Assembly: GCA_964625225.1 (NCBI GenBank)
Contig: CAZVAR010000103.1
Coordinates: forward strand, 1-14,050
Source of the DNA: CAZVAR01 sp964625225
Lineage (GTDB): Bacteria > Pseudomonadota > Alphaproteobacteria > JAJUGE01
Length of the DNA stretch: 14,050 nucleotides
Direction of reading: 5' to 3'
In this document: piece after piece, positions 1 to 7,892 of the stretch
Position numbering within the stretch: the stretch's first letter is position 1
Layout: every line of letters begins with the position of its first letter
Translations under genes and position numbers: made by a program
Notes under the pieces: generated by a model
Told to the model about the DNA's origin: nothing
Databases searched by the model: none
The model's input: the letters and a program-made list of their open reading frames with translations, nothing else

Positions 1-1171
1 GGACTACCAGGGGAAATACGCCTTCTCGACCTGCTACAACTCGGAAATGGGCATGACCCTGCCCGACATGATGGCCAAGGATCAGGACTGGGTGGTGATT
101 TTCAACATCCAGCGCATCGAGGAGGCCGTCCGGAAGGGTGACTTCAAGGAGATCAACGGCGTGCCGGTAATCGACGGTCGCCACGGCTCGCCCTACACCC
201 GCTATGTGCCGATTCCGAACAGCCCGCACGGCATCAACGCCGCACCGGACGGTATCCATGTCGTCGCCAACGGCAAGCTGTCGCCGACCGTGAGCGTGTT
301 CGACGTGCGGCTGTTCGACGATCTCTTCGCCTACAAGATCCAGCCGCGCGACGTGGTGGTGGATGAGCCTGAGCTCGGCCTCGGGCCGCTCCACACCGCC
401 TTCGACGGCCGCGGCAACGCCTACACCACGCTGTTCATCGACAGCCAGATTGTGAAATGGAACATCGATCGGGCGCTCCGTGCCTTCAAGGGTGAGCAGG
501 TCGATCCGATCATCCAGAAGCTCGATGTCCATTATCAACCCGGCCACAACCATTCGTCGATGGGCGAGACCAAGGAGGCGGACGGCAAATGGCTGCTGTC
601 GCTGAACAAATTCTCCAAGGACCGCTTCCTAAACGTCGGGCCGCTGAAGCCGGAGAACGATCAGCTCATCGATATCTCGGGCGACGAGATGAGGATCGTC
701 CACGACGGTCCGAGCTTTGCCGAGCCGCATGATGCGGTGATCGTGCATCGCTCGAAGGTCAATCCGGTCCATGTCTGGGACCGCAACGATCCGATGTTTG
801 CGGATGCGGTCAAGCAGGCGGCCGCCGACGGCGTAGACCTTGAATCGGCAGCCGACGTGATCCGCGACGGCAACAAGGTACGCGTCTACATGATCTCGGT
901 GGCGCCGACCTTCAGTCTCGATAAGTTCACCGTCAAGCAAGGTGACGAGGTCACGGTTTATGTGACGAACATGGATGAGGTCGAGGATCTCACCCACGGC
1001 TTCTGTATCGTCAATTACGGTATCAACATGGAGGTGGCGCCGCAGGCGACGGCCTCCGTGACCTTCGTCGCCGACCGGCCCGGCGTGTACTGGTACTTCT
1101 GTACTTGGTTCTGCCACGCCATGCATATGGAAATGCGGGGGCGGATGCTGGTCGAGCCGACCGCGGCCTGA
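1..1171 (+). CDS. nosZ: Nitrous oxide reductase NosZ, clade I, C-terminal part (5' end outside window)
   Basis: The reading frame is open from the left edge (first whole codon at base 2) to the TGA at 1169-1171, giving about 389 residues, roughly the last 60% of a ~640-residue NosZ. NosZ is the periplasmic copper enzyme that reduces N2O to N2 in denitrification. The beta-propeller part shows conserved CuZ-ligand histidine contexts: SPHGIN (~224), GPLHTA (~395), HYQPGHNHSS (~530-560) and EPHDAV (~721). The C-terminal cupredoxin domain carries the CuA site: the His of HGF at 995-997 and CTWFCHAMHMEM starting at 1100, with both Cys, the second His and the Met ligand intact. The wording closely follows alphaproteobacterial (Paracoccus-like) clade I NosZ, so Tat export is expected, but the signal peptide lies upstream. 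nosD follows after five bases. No defect is visible in the part present. Confidence 0.98.
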   Translation, partial: DYQGKYAFSTCYNSEMGMTLPDMMAKDQDWVVIFNIQRIEEAVRKGDFKEINGVPVIDGRHGSPYTRYVPIPNSPHGINAAPDGIHVVANGKLSPTVSVFDVRLFDDLFAYKIQPRDVVVDEPELGLGPLHTAFDGRGNAYTTLFIDSQIVKWNIDRALRAFKGEQVDPIIQKLDVHYQPGHNHSSMGETKEADGKWLLSLNKFSKDRFLNVGPLKPENDQLIDISGDEMRIVHDGPSFAEPHDAVIVHRSKVNPVHVWDRNDPMFADAVKQAAADGVDLESAADVIRDGNKVRVYMISVAPTFSLDKFTVKQGDEVTVYVTNMDEVEDLTHGFCIVNYGINMEVAPQATASVTFVADRPGVYWYFCTWFCHAMHMEMRGRMLVEPTAA

Positions 1172-1176
1172 CTGTG

Positions 1177-2469
1177 ATGCCATCCCGCATGGCCGGGGTC
1201 GTGCGCATGTCGGCGGTGGGGCTGCTCGCCGCCGGCATTAGCCTGTTGTCACCGATAACGTCGGCGTCGCCGACGATGGTGGCCGCCGACGGCCCCAATC
1301 TGCAGGAACTGCTGGACGCCGCCGCGCCCGGCGCCGTGCTGCGGCTGGCCCCCGGCGTCTACGGCCCGATCCGCATCACCCGCCCCGTCACGCTGGAGGG
1401 CGAGCCGGGTGCCGAGCTGCGCGGCCCGGGCACAGGCAGCGTCGTCTCCATTCTGGCGCCCGACGTGACGGTGCGCGGCCTGACCATCCGGGGCTCCGGT
1501 ACCGACATCGACGCGATGGACTCCGGCGTCTTCGTCGGCAAGGAAGGCGACCGTGCCCTTGTCGAAGATAATTTGATCGAGGGCAATTTGTTCGGCGTCT
1601 ATCTCTGGGGTCCGGACGACGCTGTGGTGCGTCGGAACAGCATCCGCGGCCTGCGCAAAGACGTTCTCAGCGAAAACGGCAATGGCGTATCGGTGTGGAA
1701 CGCGCCAGGGTCGAAGGTGATCGAGAACGAGTTCCGTTTCGGCCGCGACGGCATTTTCGTGATCACCAGCAAGCGGAACGTCTTCAGCGGGAATCGCATG
1801 CGCGATGTGCGGTTCGCTGTTCATTACATGTACACCCATGACAGCGAGGTTCGCGACAACGTCTCGATCGGCAACCATGTCGGCTTCGCAATCATGTTTT
1901 CGGACCGCCTGAAGGTGACGGGCAATCTGTCCCAGGGCGACCGCGACCATGGCCTCCTCTTTAACTATGCCAACCGTTCGCTCATCGAGAAAAATATCGT
2001 TCGCGACGGCGGCGAAAAATGCGTCTTCATTTATAATGCCAATTTCAACCGCTTTCTGGGCAATTGGTTCGAGGGCTGCGAGGTCGGCATCCACTTCACG
2101 GCCGGGTCCGAACGGAACGAGATCATCGGCAATGCCTTCATCGACAACCGCAGCCAGGTGAAATATGTCGGCACGCGCTCCCTCGACTGGTCCGGCGACG
2201 GGCGGGGCAATTATTGGAGCGACAATCCCGCCTTCGACCTGAATGGCGACGGCATCGCCGACACGGCCTATCGACCCAACGATATCATCGACCGGGTACT
2301 GTGGACCGCGCCGGCTGCCAAGCTGCTGGTCAACAGTCCGGCGGTCCAGGTGATCCGCTGGGCGCAATCCCAGTTTCCGGCGCTGCATCCCGGCGGCGTG
2401 ATCGACAGCGCACCCCTGATGCGGCCGCCGGAGGTCGCGCCGCCGCCGGCGGCGCATGAGGGCTCATGA
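1177..2469 (+). CDS. nosD: NosD, periplasmic copper-site maturation protein (beta-helix)
   Basis: This 430-residue protein belongs to the NosD family, periplasmic right-handed beta-helix proteins needed with NosFY for assembling the CuZ cluster of NosZ. A basic N-terminus followed by a hydrophobic stretch (SAVGLLAAGISLL) looks like a Sec signal peptide. The remainder is made of parabolic-type repeats rich in G-N and V/I-x-N patterns, for example VRGLTIRGSG, VEDNLIEGN, VRRNSIRG, IENEFRFG and VRDNVSIGN, plus the family-typical NYWSDNPAFDLNGDGIAD near residue 345. The frame also opens at ATG 1105 inside nosZ, but that start would add 24 non-signal residues and a 67-base overlap; ATG 1177, five bases after the nosZ stop, is preferred. 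GTG 1174, ATG 1189 or ATG 1207 remain possible because no strong ribosome-binding site is visible. The stop overlaps the nosF start (ATGA). Confidence 0.95.
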   Translation: MPSRMAGVVRMSAVGLLAAGISLLSPITSASPTMVAADGPNLQELLDAAAPGAVLRLAPGVYGPIRITRPVTLEGEPGAELRGPGTGSVVSILAPDVTVRGLTIRGSGTDIDAMDSGVFVGKEGDRALVEDNLIEGNLFGVYLWGPDDAVVRRNSIRGLRKDVLSENGNGVSVWNAPGSKVIENEFRFGRDGIFVITSKRNVFSGNRMRDVRFAVHYMYTHDSEVRDNVSIGNHVGFAIMFSDRLKVTGNLSQGDRDHGLLFNYANRSLIEKNIVRDGGEKCVFIYNANFNRFLGNWFEGCEVGIHFTAGSERNEIIGNAFIDNRSQVKYVGTRSLDWSGDGRGNYWSDNPAFDLNGDGIADTAYRPNDIIDRVLWTAPAAKLLVNSPAVQVIRWAQSQFPALHPGGVIDSAPLMRPPEVAPPPAAHEGS

Positions 2470-3389
2470 GCCATACGAGGGTCGATCTGGAAGGTGTCTC
2501 GAAGCGCTATGGCGCCCAAGAGGCCGTCCGGGAGGTGAGCCTCGAACTGCCGGCGGGCGAATGCGTGGCGCTCGTCGGCCACAACGGGGCCGGCAAGACG
2601 ACGCTGATGAAGCTGATGCTCGGCCTGATCCGCCCGACGGCGGGACGTGTGCGGATGCTCGGCGGCGATCCCGCCGCCGCGAGCGGCGCCCATCTGCGCC
2701 GCAGGATCGGGTTCCTGCCGGAGAATGTCGCCTTCACCGACAGCCTGACCGGGCGCGAGCTGCTCGGCTTCTACGCCCGGCTGAAGCGCGAGCCGGTGCG
2801 CAAGAGCATGGTGCTGCTCGACCGCGTCGGTCTCGCCGACGCCGCCGACCGGCGGGTCGGCACCTACTCGAAGGGCATGCGCCAGCGGCTCGGATTGGCG
2901 CAGGCGTTGCTCGGGGCGCCGCAGGTGCTGCTGCTCGACGAGCCGACCACCGGGCTCGATCCCGCGCTGCGGCAGAGCTTCTACGACATCATCCGGGAAC
3001 TGCGCGACGGCGGCGCGACGGTACTGCTGTCCTCGCACGCGCTCACCGAATTGGCGGAGCGCGCGGACCGCATGGTCATCATGCATCGCGGCCGGCTGTT
3101 GGCGAACGGCACCGTCGGCGAGTTGCGGCGCCTCGCCGACCTGCCGGTGCGGCTGCGGCTCGCAGTCGGCGGCGGGTGGACCGAGGCGATGGCGGGCCGG
3201 CTCGCCGAGATCGCCCGAGTGACCGGCCGAGTACCGGCGATCGAGGTCACCTGCCCGGAACGTGACAAGATGACGGTGCTGCGCCGGATCGCCGATTTCG
3301 GCGCCGCCGTCGACGATATCGACATCTTGCCGCCGTCTCTCGACGAGCTCTACGCGCATTTCCTGCAAGAGCGGGGGCGGGCGGCATGA
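2466..3389 (+). CDS. nosF: NosF, ATP-binding subunit of the NosFY ABC transporter
   Basis: This 307-residue ABC ATPase works with the membrane protein NosY and periplasmic NosD in maturing the NosZ CuZ site, probably by exporting a sulfur species or energising metal handling; the transported substrate cannot be read from sequence. All ATPase motifs are present: Walker A GHNGAGKTT (38-46), signature YSKGMRQRLGL (134-144), Walker B VLLLDEP (154-160), D-loop GLDP and the switch histidine H191 in SSHAL. The Q-loop position reads PEN rather than PQN (~85-87), a substitution I recall as common in NosF-type proteins. The start ATG overlaps the nosD stop in ATGA and the stop overlaps the nosY start in the same way, so the subunits are very likely translationally coupled. 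Confidence 0.97.
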   Translation: MSHTRVDLEGVSKRYGAQEAVREVSLELPAGECVALVGHNGAGKTTLMKLMLGLIRPTAGRVRMLGGDPAAASGAHLRRRIGFLPENVAFTDSLTGRELLGFYARLKREPVRKSMVLLDRVGLADAADRRVGTYSKGMRQRLGLAQALLGAPQVLLLDEPTTGLDPALRQSFYDIIRELRDGGATVLLSSHALTELAERADRMVIMHRGRLLANGTVGELRRLADLPVRLRLAVGGGWTEAMAGRLAEIARVTGRVPAIEVTCPERDKMTVLRRIADFGAAVDDIDILPPSLDELYAHFLQERGRAA

Positions 3390-4216
3390 GCGCCGTACTG
3401 ACGATCGCCGGGAAGGAGCTGCGCGAGGGCCTGCGCAACCGCTGGATCATCGCGACCACGCTGCTGCTGGCCGGGCTCGCCCTCACCCTCGCCTTCCTCG
3501 GCAGCGCGCCGACCGGGACCGTCCGGGCGAGCCCGCTCGACGTGATCGTCGTCAGCCTGTCGAGCCTGACGATCTTCCTCGTGCCGTTGATCGCGCTGCT
3601 GCTGTCGCACGATGCGATCGTCGGCGAGCGGGAGCGCGGCACGCTGCTGCTGCTGCTCAGCTATCCGGTCGGGCGCGGCCAGGTGATCCTCGGCAAGTTC
3701 CTGGGCCATGTCGCCATCCTGGCGATCGCGACCGCGGTCGGCTATGGCGCCGCCGGTCTGGCGCTCGCGCTCGGCAGCGAAGCGCCGGGCGCTGCGGGAT
3801 GGCGGGCCTTTGCGATCATGATCGGCAGCTCGGTGCTGCTCGGCGCCGCGTTCCTGGCGATCGGCTACGCCGCCAGCACGCTGGTGCGCGACCGCGGCAC
3901 CGCCGCCGGCATCGCGATCGGCGCTTGGCTGCTGTTCGTTCTCATCTACGACATGGCGCTGCTCGGACTGCTGGTCGCCGACCAGGGGCAACGGGTCACG
4001 GCCGAGGCGCTCAACCTGCTGCTGCTCCTGAACCCGACCGATGTCTACCGGCTGCTCAACTTCTCCAGTACCGCCGACGTCAGTCTGTTCGCCGGCATGG
4101 CGGGCGTCAGCCGCAGCGCGACGCTGAGCCCCGGCGCGTTGCTCGCCGCGATGGCGCTGTGGATCGTCCTGCCGTTGGGGCTGGCAACCGTCCTGTTGAA
4201 ACGGAGGGATGTATGA
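3386..4216 (+). CDS. nosY: NosY, membrane permease subunit of the NosFY transporter
   Basis: This 276-residue inner-membrane protein is the ABC-2-type permease partner of NosF. Six hydrophobic segments can be placed at about residues 20-39, 53-73, 107-129, 141-163, 172-197 and 249-271. The cytoplasmic loop after the second segment carries the family hallmark ERERGTLLLLLSYP (81-94), found in NosY and related ABC-2 permeases, and the C-terminus ends in a short basic tail (LKRRDV), consistent with an inside location. It begins in the ATGA overlap with nosF and its stop overlaps the start of nosL. Its identity rests on both the permease features and its place between nosF and nosL. Confidence 0.96.
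   Translation: MSAVLTIAGKELREGLRNRWIIATTLLLAGLALTLAFLGSAPTGTVRASPLDVIVVSLSSLTIFLVPLIALLLSHDAIVGERERGTLLLLLSYPVGRGQVILGKFLGHVAILAIATAVGYGAAGLALALGSEAPGAAGWRAFAIMIGSSVLLGAAFLAIGYAASTLVRDRGTAAGIAIGAWLLFVLIYDMALLGLLVADQGQRVTAEALNLLLLLNPTDVYRLLNFSSTADVSLFAGMAGVSRSATLSPGALLAAMALWIVLPLGLATVLLKRRDV
4203..4207 (+). promoter_or_regulatory. Ribosome-binding site of nosL
   Basis: A GGAGG core lies within the last codons of nosY, five bases before the nosL ATG at 4213. It is the clearest Shine-Dalgarno of the nos operon and fixes the nosL start. Confidence 0.75.
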
Positions 4217-4785
4217 AACGGGTGCTGGCGCTGGCCAGGACCGGCCTGATCACCGGATCGCTCGCTGCCCTGCTCGCATCTTGCGGTGAGGAGCAGACGG
4301 CAAAGGTTCCGCCGCCGCAGGAACTGACGGCCGCGGCAGTCGGCCATTATTGCGGTATGCAGGTCACGGAGCATCCGGGGCCGAAGGCGCAGATCCTGCT
4401 CACCGGCCGCGATGATCCGGTCTGGTTCTCCTCCGCCCGCGACGCCTTCGCGTTCACCATGCTGCCCGAGGAGCCGAAAAACATCGCCGCGATCTACGTT
4501 ACCGATATGGGCAAGGCCGCAAGCTGGGACGACCCCGGCCCCGAGACCTGGGTGGAGGCCCGAACTGCCGTCTTTGTCGTCGGCAGCTCGCGGCGCGGCG
4601 GCATGGGGGCCGAGGAGGTCGTGCCGTTCGCGGAGGAGGCGGCAGCACGGGAGTTCGCTGCGCGATATGGCGGCGAGGTCGTCCCTTTCGACGGGGTGTC
4701 GCGGGACTATGTCCTGGGCACCCCGGAGGGGCCGTCCCACGGGCCCGGCCCGGTGGACCATTCGGCGGGTAGCCATTCGCACTGA
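4213..4785 (+). CDS. nosL: NosL, lipoprotein copper chaperone for NosZ
   Basis: This 190-residue NosL-family protein is a membrane-anchored periplasmic lipoprotein that binds Cu(I) and delivers copper for NosZ assembly. The N-terminus is a lipoprotein signal peptide with lipobox LASC and acylated cysteine C24. The conserved C-G-M motif (C47-G48-M49, after GHY) provides likely copper ligands, and the core has WFSSARDAFAFTMLPEE and YVTDMG stretches typical of the family. The last ~20 residues are rich in Gly, Ser, Pro and His with four histidines (SHGPG, VDHSAGSHSH), a variable tail that may also bind metal; that role is inference. The start is supported by GGAGG at 4203-4207 and the 4-base overlap with nosY. 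nosX follows after 13 bases. Confidence 0.95.
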   Translation: MKRVLALARTGLITGSLAALLASCGEEQTAKVPPPQELTAAAVGHYCGMQVTEHPGPKAQILLTGRDDPVWFSSARDAFAFTMLPEEPKNIAAIYVTDMGKAASWDDPGPETWVEARTAVFVVGSSRRGGMGAEEVVPFAEEAAAREFAARYGGEVVPFDGVSRDYVLGTPEGPSHGPGPVDHSAGSHSH

Positions 4786-4786
4786 C

Positions 4787-4792
4787 AGGAGA
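4787..4792 (+). promoter_or_regulatory. Ribosome-binding site of nosX
   Basis: AGGAGA sits six bases ahead of the ATG at 4799 in the short nosL-nosX gap. It selects this start over longer upstream readings of the same frame, which would run inside nosL. Confidence 0.7.
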
Positions 4793-4798
4793 CACGGG

Positions 4799-5803
4799 AT
4801 GGCGAGGACGTTCAGCCGAAGGCGCGTCATCGGCTTCGCGGCGGCGGCGGCGGGCCTCGGCTGCCTGCCGCTGCCGACGGCGAGAGCGGCGCCGCGGGCC
4901 GCCGTCTGGCATGGGACCGCCCTCGGTGCCAGGGCGACGATCCGGCTCTACCATCCGGACCGGGCCGCGGCGGAACGGCTCATCGCGCGCTGCGTGACCG
5001 AGATCGACCGGCTCGAGCGGCTGTTCAGTCTCTATCGCCCCGACTCGATGCTGAGCCGTCTGAATGCGGAAGGCGCGGTCACGGCGCCACCGTTCGATTT
5101 CGTGTGTCTGCTCGCCGAGAGCCGTGTCTTCAGCGAGCTGACCGGCGGCGTCTTCGACGTGACGGTACAGCCGCTCTGGCAGCTTTACGCCGGACACTTC
5201 TCACGCCGCGACGCGGGGCCGGCCGGCCCGGATGCCGACGCTGTCCGGCGGGCCCGCGACCGCGTCGGCTACCGGGATCTGGCGATCGATCCGGAGCGGG
5301 TCGCCTTCGTCAGGAAGGACATGGCAGTGACGTTGAACGGTATCGCCCAGGGTTACATCACCGATCGCGTCGCCGACCTGCTGCGTGCGGAAGGCATGGA
5401 GCATGTGTTGCTCGACCTGGGCGAGATGCGCGCGCTCGGGCGCCGGCCGGACGATAGCCCCTGGCGGATCGGTCTGGAGGATCCACGACACCCCGGGCGG
5501 GTCAGCCGTACCGTCGAGGTCGCGGACCGTGCAGTGGCCACCTCCGGCGCCTATGGTTTCCGGTTCGATGCCGACGGCCGCTTCCACCATCTGTTCGATC
5601 CGGGAACGGGCCGCAGCGCAAGCCGCCATGCCGGTGTCTCCGTGATCGCACCGGATGCCACGACGGCCGACGCGCTCTCGACCGCCTTCGCGCTGCTCCC
5701 GCTCGAGGCGATCGACCGGGTCCTGGCGGCGCGTCCGGGTGTGCAGGCCTACCTCGTCGAGGAGGACGGCACTCTGCTGCTGCGCGGGGCGGACACCGCC
5801 TGA
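4799..5803 (+). CDS. nosX: NosX, ApbE-type FMN transferase for the nitrous oxide system
   Basis: This 334-residue ApbE-family flavin transferase is expected to attach FMN covalently to the periplasmic domain of NosR, the electron donor system of NosZ. A twin-arginine signal is visible (FSRRRVIGF at 5-13, followed by an Ala-rich hydrophobic segment, probable cleavage near ARA/AP at 29-32). Family motifs are present: SRLNAEG (~86-92), GGVFDVTVQPLW (116-127), the FAD-binding LNGIAQGYITD (179-189), LLDLGEM (204-210), ATSGAYGFRF (247-256), HLFDPGTGR (264-272) and the metal-binding TTADALSTA (288-296), with D291 and T295 as likely Mg ligands. Length matches the family. It is the last gene of the operon. 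A generic ApbE could not be excluded by sequence alone, but location directly after nosL makes NosX the natural call. Confidence 0.95.
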   Translation: MARTFSRRRVIGFAAAAAGLGCLPLPTARAAPRAAVWHGTALGARATIRLYHPDRAAAERLIARCVTEIDRLERLFSLYRPDSMLSRLNAEGAVTAPPFDFVCLLAESRVFSELTGGVFDVTVQPLWQLYAGHFSRRDAGPAGPDADAVRRARDRVGYRDLAIDPERVAFVRKDMAVTLNGIAQGYITDRVADLLRAEGMEHVLLDLGEMRALGRRPDDSPWRIGLEDPRHPGRVSRTVEVADRAVATSGAYGFRFDADGRFHHLFDPGTGRSASRHAGVSVIAPDATTADALSTAFALLPLEAIDRVLAARPGVQAYLVEEDGTLLLRGADTA

Positions 5804-6123
5804 CCGGCCGCCGGCACCGGAACGGAAGCCGTAGGCCCCGATTGCCACGGCATCGTCGATGTCGGAGACCCGCGATGTTCCGATCGGCTCTCCTGTCCGG
5901 CGGAGTGCTATCGGCACTCGCCTGCACTCAGACGACGGCGGCCGAGACCGGATGCAAGGTTCCGCTCGCCCTGTTCGAGCCCCCGCCGCTTACGGTCTGT
6001 GATGCCGTTTCCGCGTGGCTCCGGTAGAGCCCCCGATGGTCCGGCGGGCCCCGCCGCCTCTGCGGTCCTGCCGCGGACGCGCCCCGCTGGGCGGGCCGTC
6101 AAGTATCTGTTCAGCTTGAGAAA
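5804..6123. other. Intergenic region between nosX and tRNA-Phe
   Basis: This 320-base stretch separates the + strand nos operon from the - strand tRNA gene. It contains one doubtful small ORF (5875-6027), a weak inverted repeat GCCGT/ACGGC (5828-5832 and 5847-5851) shortly after the nosX stop, and GC-palindromic sequence around 6043-6058. None is followed by a T-run on either strand, so no convincing intrinsic terminator was identified. No second copy of the tRNA 3' end was seen. Confidence 0.6.
5875..6027 (+). CDS. Possible small secreted peptide, function unknown
   Basis: This 50-codon ORF starts at an ATG preceded by GGAGA (5862-5866) at a workable distance. The predicted peptide begins MFRSALLSGGVLSALAC and then TQTTAAE, which resembles a short signal peptide, and it contains three cysteines in total, at ALAC, TGCK and TVCD. 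It has no CxxCH haem motif and no recognisable domain. ALAC does not fit a standard lipobox well. It is on the same strand as nosX, 71 bases downstream, so it could be read through from the nos operon. In DNA this GC-rich, chance ORFs of this size are common, so it may not be real. Confidence 0.25.
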   Translation: MFRSALLSGGVLSALACTQTTAAETGCKVPLALFEPPPLTVCDAVSAWLR

Positions 6124-6199
<76 letters not shown>

Positions 6200-6264
6200 C
6201 CGCGGGAGACCGCGCTTATAGAGAAGTTCTGCCGGGCTGTCCAGGCTTCCGATCGCCGCCGGTA

Positions 6265-6456
6265 TCACTCCAGCTCGTCGTCGCGGCCGCCGGGCGGTGC
6301 CTCGTCCGTCTGGATCCGGTAAGCCCCGTCGAGCCAGCGCCAGAGGTCCACATCGGCGCAGCGGCGCGAGCAGAACGGTCGGAAGGCCGGCTCCACCGGA
6401 CGGCCACAAATGGGGCATTTCGCCTGTGTCGCGCTCCGTTTGCGCCCGGCATTCAC
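6265..6456 (-). CDS. yacG: YacG, small zinc-binding DNA gyrase inhibitor
   Basis: This 63-residue protein matches YacG, a short zinc-finger protein that binds GyrB and inhibits DNA gyrase in E. coli. The four-cysteine site is intact: C14-P-I-C17, then C29-S-R-R-C33 inside the hallmark FRPFCSRRCADVDLWRWL. The C-terminus is short and acidic. The start is a GTG at 6456-6454 that overlaps the TGA of the upstream RNase gene (GTGA), with a GGAG about eight bases before it inside the RNase coding sequence, so translation is probably coupled. The Maf, RNase E/G and YacG order recurs in alphaproteobacteria and supports the call. Confidence 0.93.
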   Translation of the reverse strand: MNAGRKRSATQAKCPICGRPVEPAFRPFCSRRCADVDLWRWLDGAYRIQTDEAPPGGRDDELE

Positions 6457-7892
6457 CGCATCATCTCCACCGTCGCCCGGTCACTCGGCGCGACTGGGTC
6501 GGCACGCAGGTCCAGGCACTGGCCCAGACGCGCCTCCGTTTCGCGGAGCGCCGCCGCGAGCGGACCCCGCAGCGCACCGACGACCGCAGGCACTGCCGAA
6601 AGGCACGGCCGGCCACCGGGCTCGGCCGCCGCAGCCCGGAGCGCCGCCCGCAGGCCGGCAAGCGCGACCGTTTCCGGGTCGACCACCCGCCCGCGACCGC
6701 CGCAGGTCGGGCAGAGCGCTCCGAGCAGTTCGGGCAGCGAGGGCCCGAGCCGCTGTCGCCCGATCTCGACCAAGCCCAGCTCCGACATGGGAAGGATTCG
6801 AGATTCCGCAATATCCTCGGCGAAGGCGGCACGCAACCGGTCGTCCACCGCCTTGCGGGCAGCACGGTCGCGAAGGCTCGCGAAATCGATCACGATCGGT
6901 CCCGCGAGATTGCGGAAGCGGATCACCCGTGCCGCCTCGATCGCCGCCTCCAGATTCACGGCGAGCCAGGTCTCGGCGCCGCGCCGCCGCGGGGCACGGC
7001 CGGTATGGCCGCTGCTGTCGACGTCGATGGCGGTCAGTGCCCGCGTCACGGCGACGTGCAGCGTGCCGCCGGACGGCAGCGGCGCAGCGCCGCCCACGGC
7101 GCGCTCGATCTCGTCCTCGACGCCGAGCGCCTCGAACAGCGGATCGGTCCCGCTCCACGATCCGAGCGCCGCGGCGAGGTCGGGCGCATGCGCAAGGACA
7201 TAGGCCCGGGCCTCGGCCAGCGCCCGGCCGTCGTCGAAGAGGATCTCCGGCGCCATGGCACGGTCACGGAGAAAGCGGGGCAGGGCCGGGAGGTCGCGAT
7301 GGAGCAGGGCCGGGGTACCGGCTCCCGTGGCCGTCTCGCGCAGCGCCCGCCACTGGCGGCGCAGCACCCCCAGCTCGGCGGTGAGCCAGGGTTCCGTCGC
7401 AATGGCGGCGGCACTGCGCAGGATCACCCCCTCATCCGGTTCGAGCTGCGGCAGCAGTGCACCCTGCAATCGTCGGCGCCTGTCGGCGTCTCCGGCCCGC
7501 CGGGCTGCCGCCAAGCCGGGTCGCCCGGGCGTGTAGACGAGATACCGGCCGGGAAGGGCGATCCGCGTCGTCACCGTCGGCCCCTTGCCGTCGACGGCAT
7601 CGCGGGTGACCTGCACCAGCAGGGCATCCCCCTCGCCGATACCGCCGCTGCCGGGAAGCGGGAGGAAGCCCGGCTCGGACTCGCCGAGATCGACGAAGGC
7701 GGCGTCGAGCCCGCGTTCGAGGTGCCGCACGCGGCCGAGATAGATATTGCCGACGAGGCTCGGCCGGCTGTCGCGCGCGACCAGGAGCTCCCAGGGGCGG
7801 CCGCCGCGCAGCGTCGCCACGCGCAGCTCGCCCGGCGAGGCGCTAATCGCGACGCGCTCCGGTGGCGGCAGCGTGAAGGCAGAGCGGGTCAT
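6453..7892 (-). CDS. Ribonuclease E/G family endoribonuclease (RNase G-like)
   Basis: This 479-residue protein is an RNase E/G-family endonuclease for rRNA, tRNA and mRNA processing. The N-terminal S1-like region has VGNIYLGRVRHLERGLDAAF followed by VDLGE (about 47-71). The catalytic acidic residues are visible in TAIDVDSSG (D290) and IVIDF (D336), and the zinc-link motif CPTCGGRGRV has C394 and C397. The D336-to-C394 spacing of 58 equals that between D346 and C404 of E. coli RNase E. It lacks the long Pro/Glu/Arg-rich C-terminal scaffold of RNase E, so it resembles RNase G in size. The region around 180-270 is divergent and Ala-rich. ATG 7892 overlaps the maf stop in ATGA; longer readings of this frame run through maf and are not used. 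The choice between rng and a divergent rne is not certain. Confidence 0.93.
   Translation of the reverse strand: MTRSAFTLPPPERVAISASPGELRVATLRGGRPWELLVARDSRPSLVGNIYLGRVRHLERGLDAAFVDLGESEPGFLPLPGSGGIGEGDALLVQVTRDAVDGKGPTVTTRIALPGRYLVYTPGRPGLAAARRAGDADRRRRLQGALLPQLEPDEGVILRSAAAIATEPWLTAELGVLRRQWRALRETATGAGTPALLHRDLPALPRFLRDRAMAPEILFDDGRALAEARAYVLAHAPDLAAALGSWSGTDPLFEALGVEDEIERAVGGAAPLPSGGTLHVAVTRALTAIDVDSSGHTGRAPRRRGAETWLAVNLEAAIEAARVIRFRNLAGPIVIDFASLRDRAARKAVDDRLRAAFAEDIAESRILPMSELGLVEIGRQRLGPSLPELLGALCPTCGGRGRVVDPETVALAGLRAALRAAAAEPGGRPCLSAVPAVVGALRGPLAAALRETEARLGQCLDLRADPVAPSDRATVEMMR

Noticed and set aside
1105..1176. Earlier nosD start inside nosZ
   Set aside because: It would precede the signal peptide with 24 residues that are just nosZ read in another frame.
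1249..2457. - strand open frame opposite nosD
   Set aside because: nosD has a signal peptide and family repeats in the + frame; the antisense frame shows no family features.
4412..4798. Upstream extension of the nosX frame into nosL
   Set aside because: The extension reads Arg/Pro/Ser-rich nonsense inside nosL; the Tat signal and AGGAGA place the start at 4799.
6043..6058. GC palindrome as a terminator for nosX or the tRNA
   Set aside because: The short stem has no T-run on either strand, and such palindromes are frequent in this base composition.
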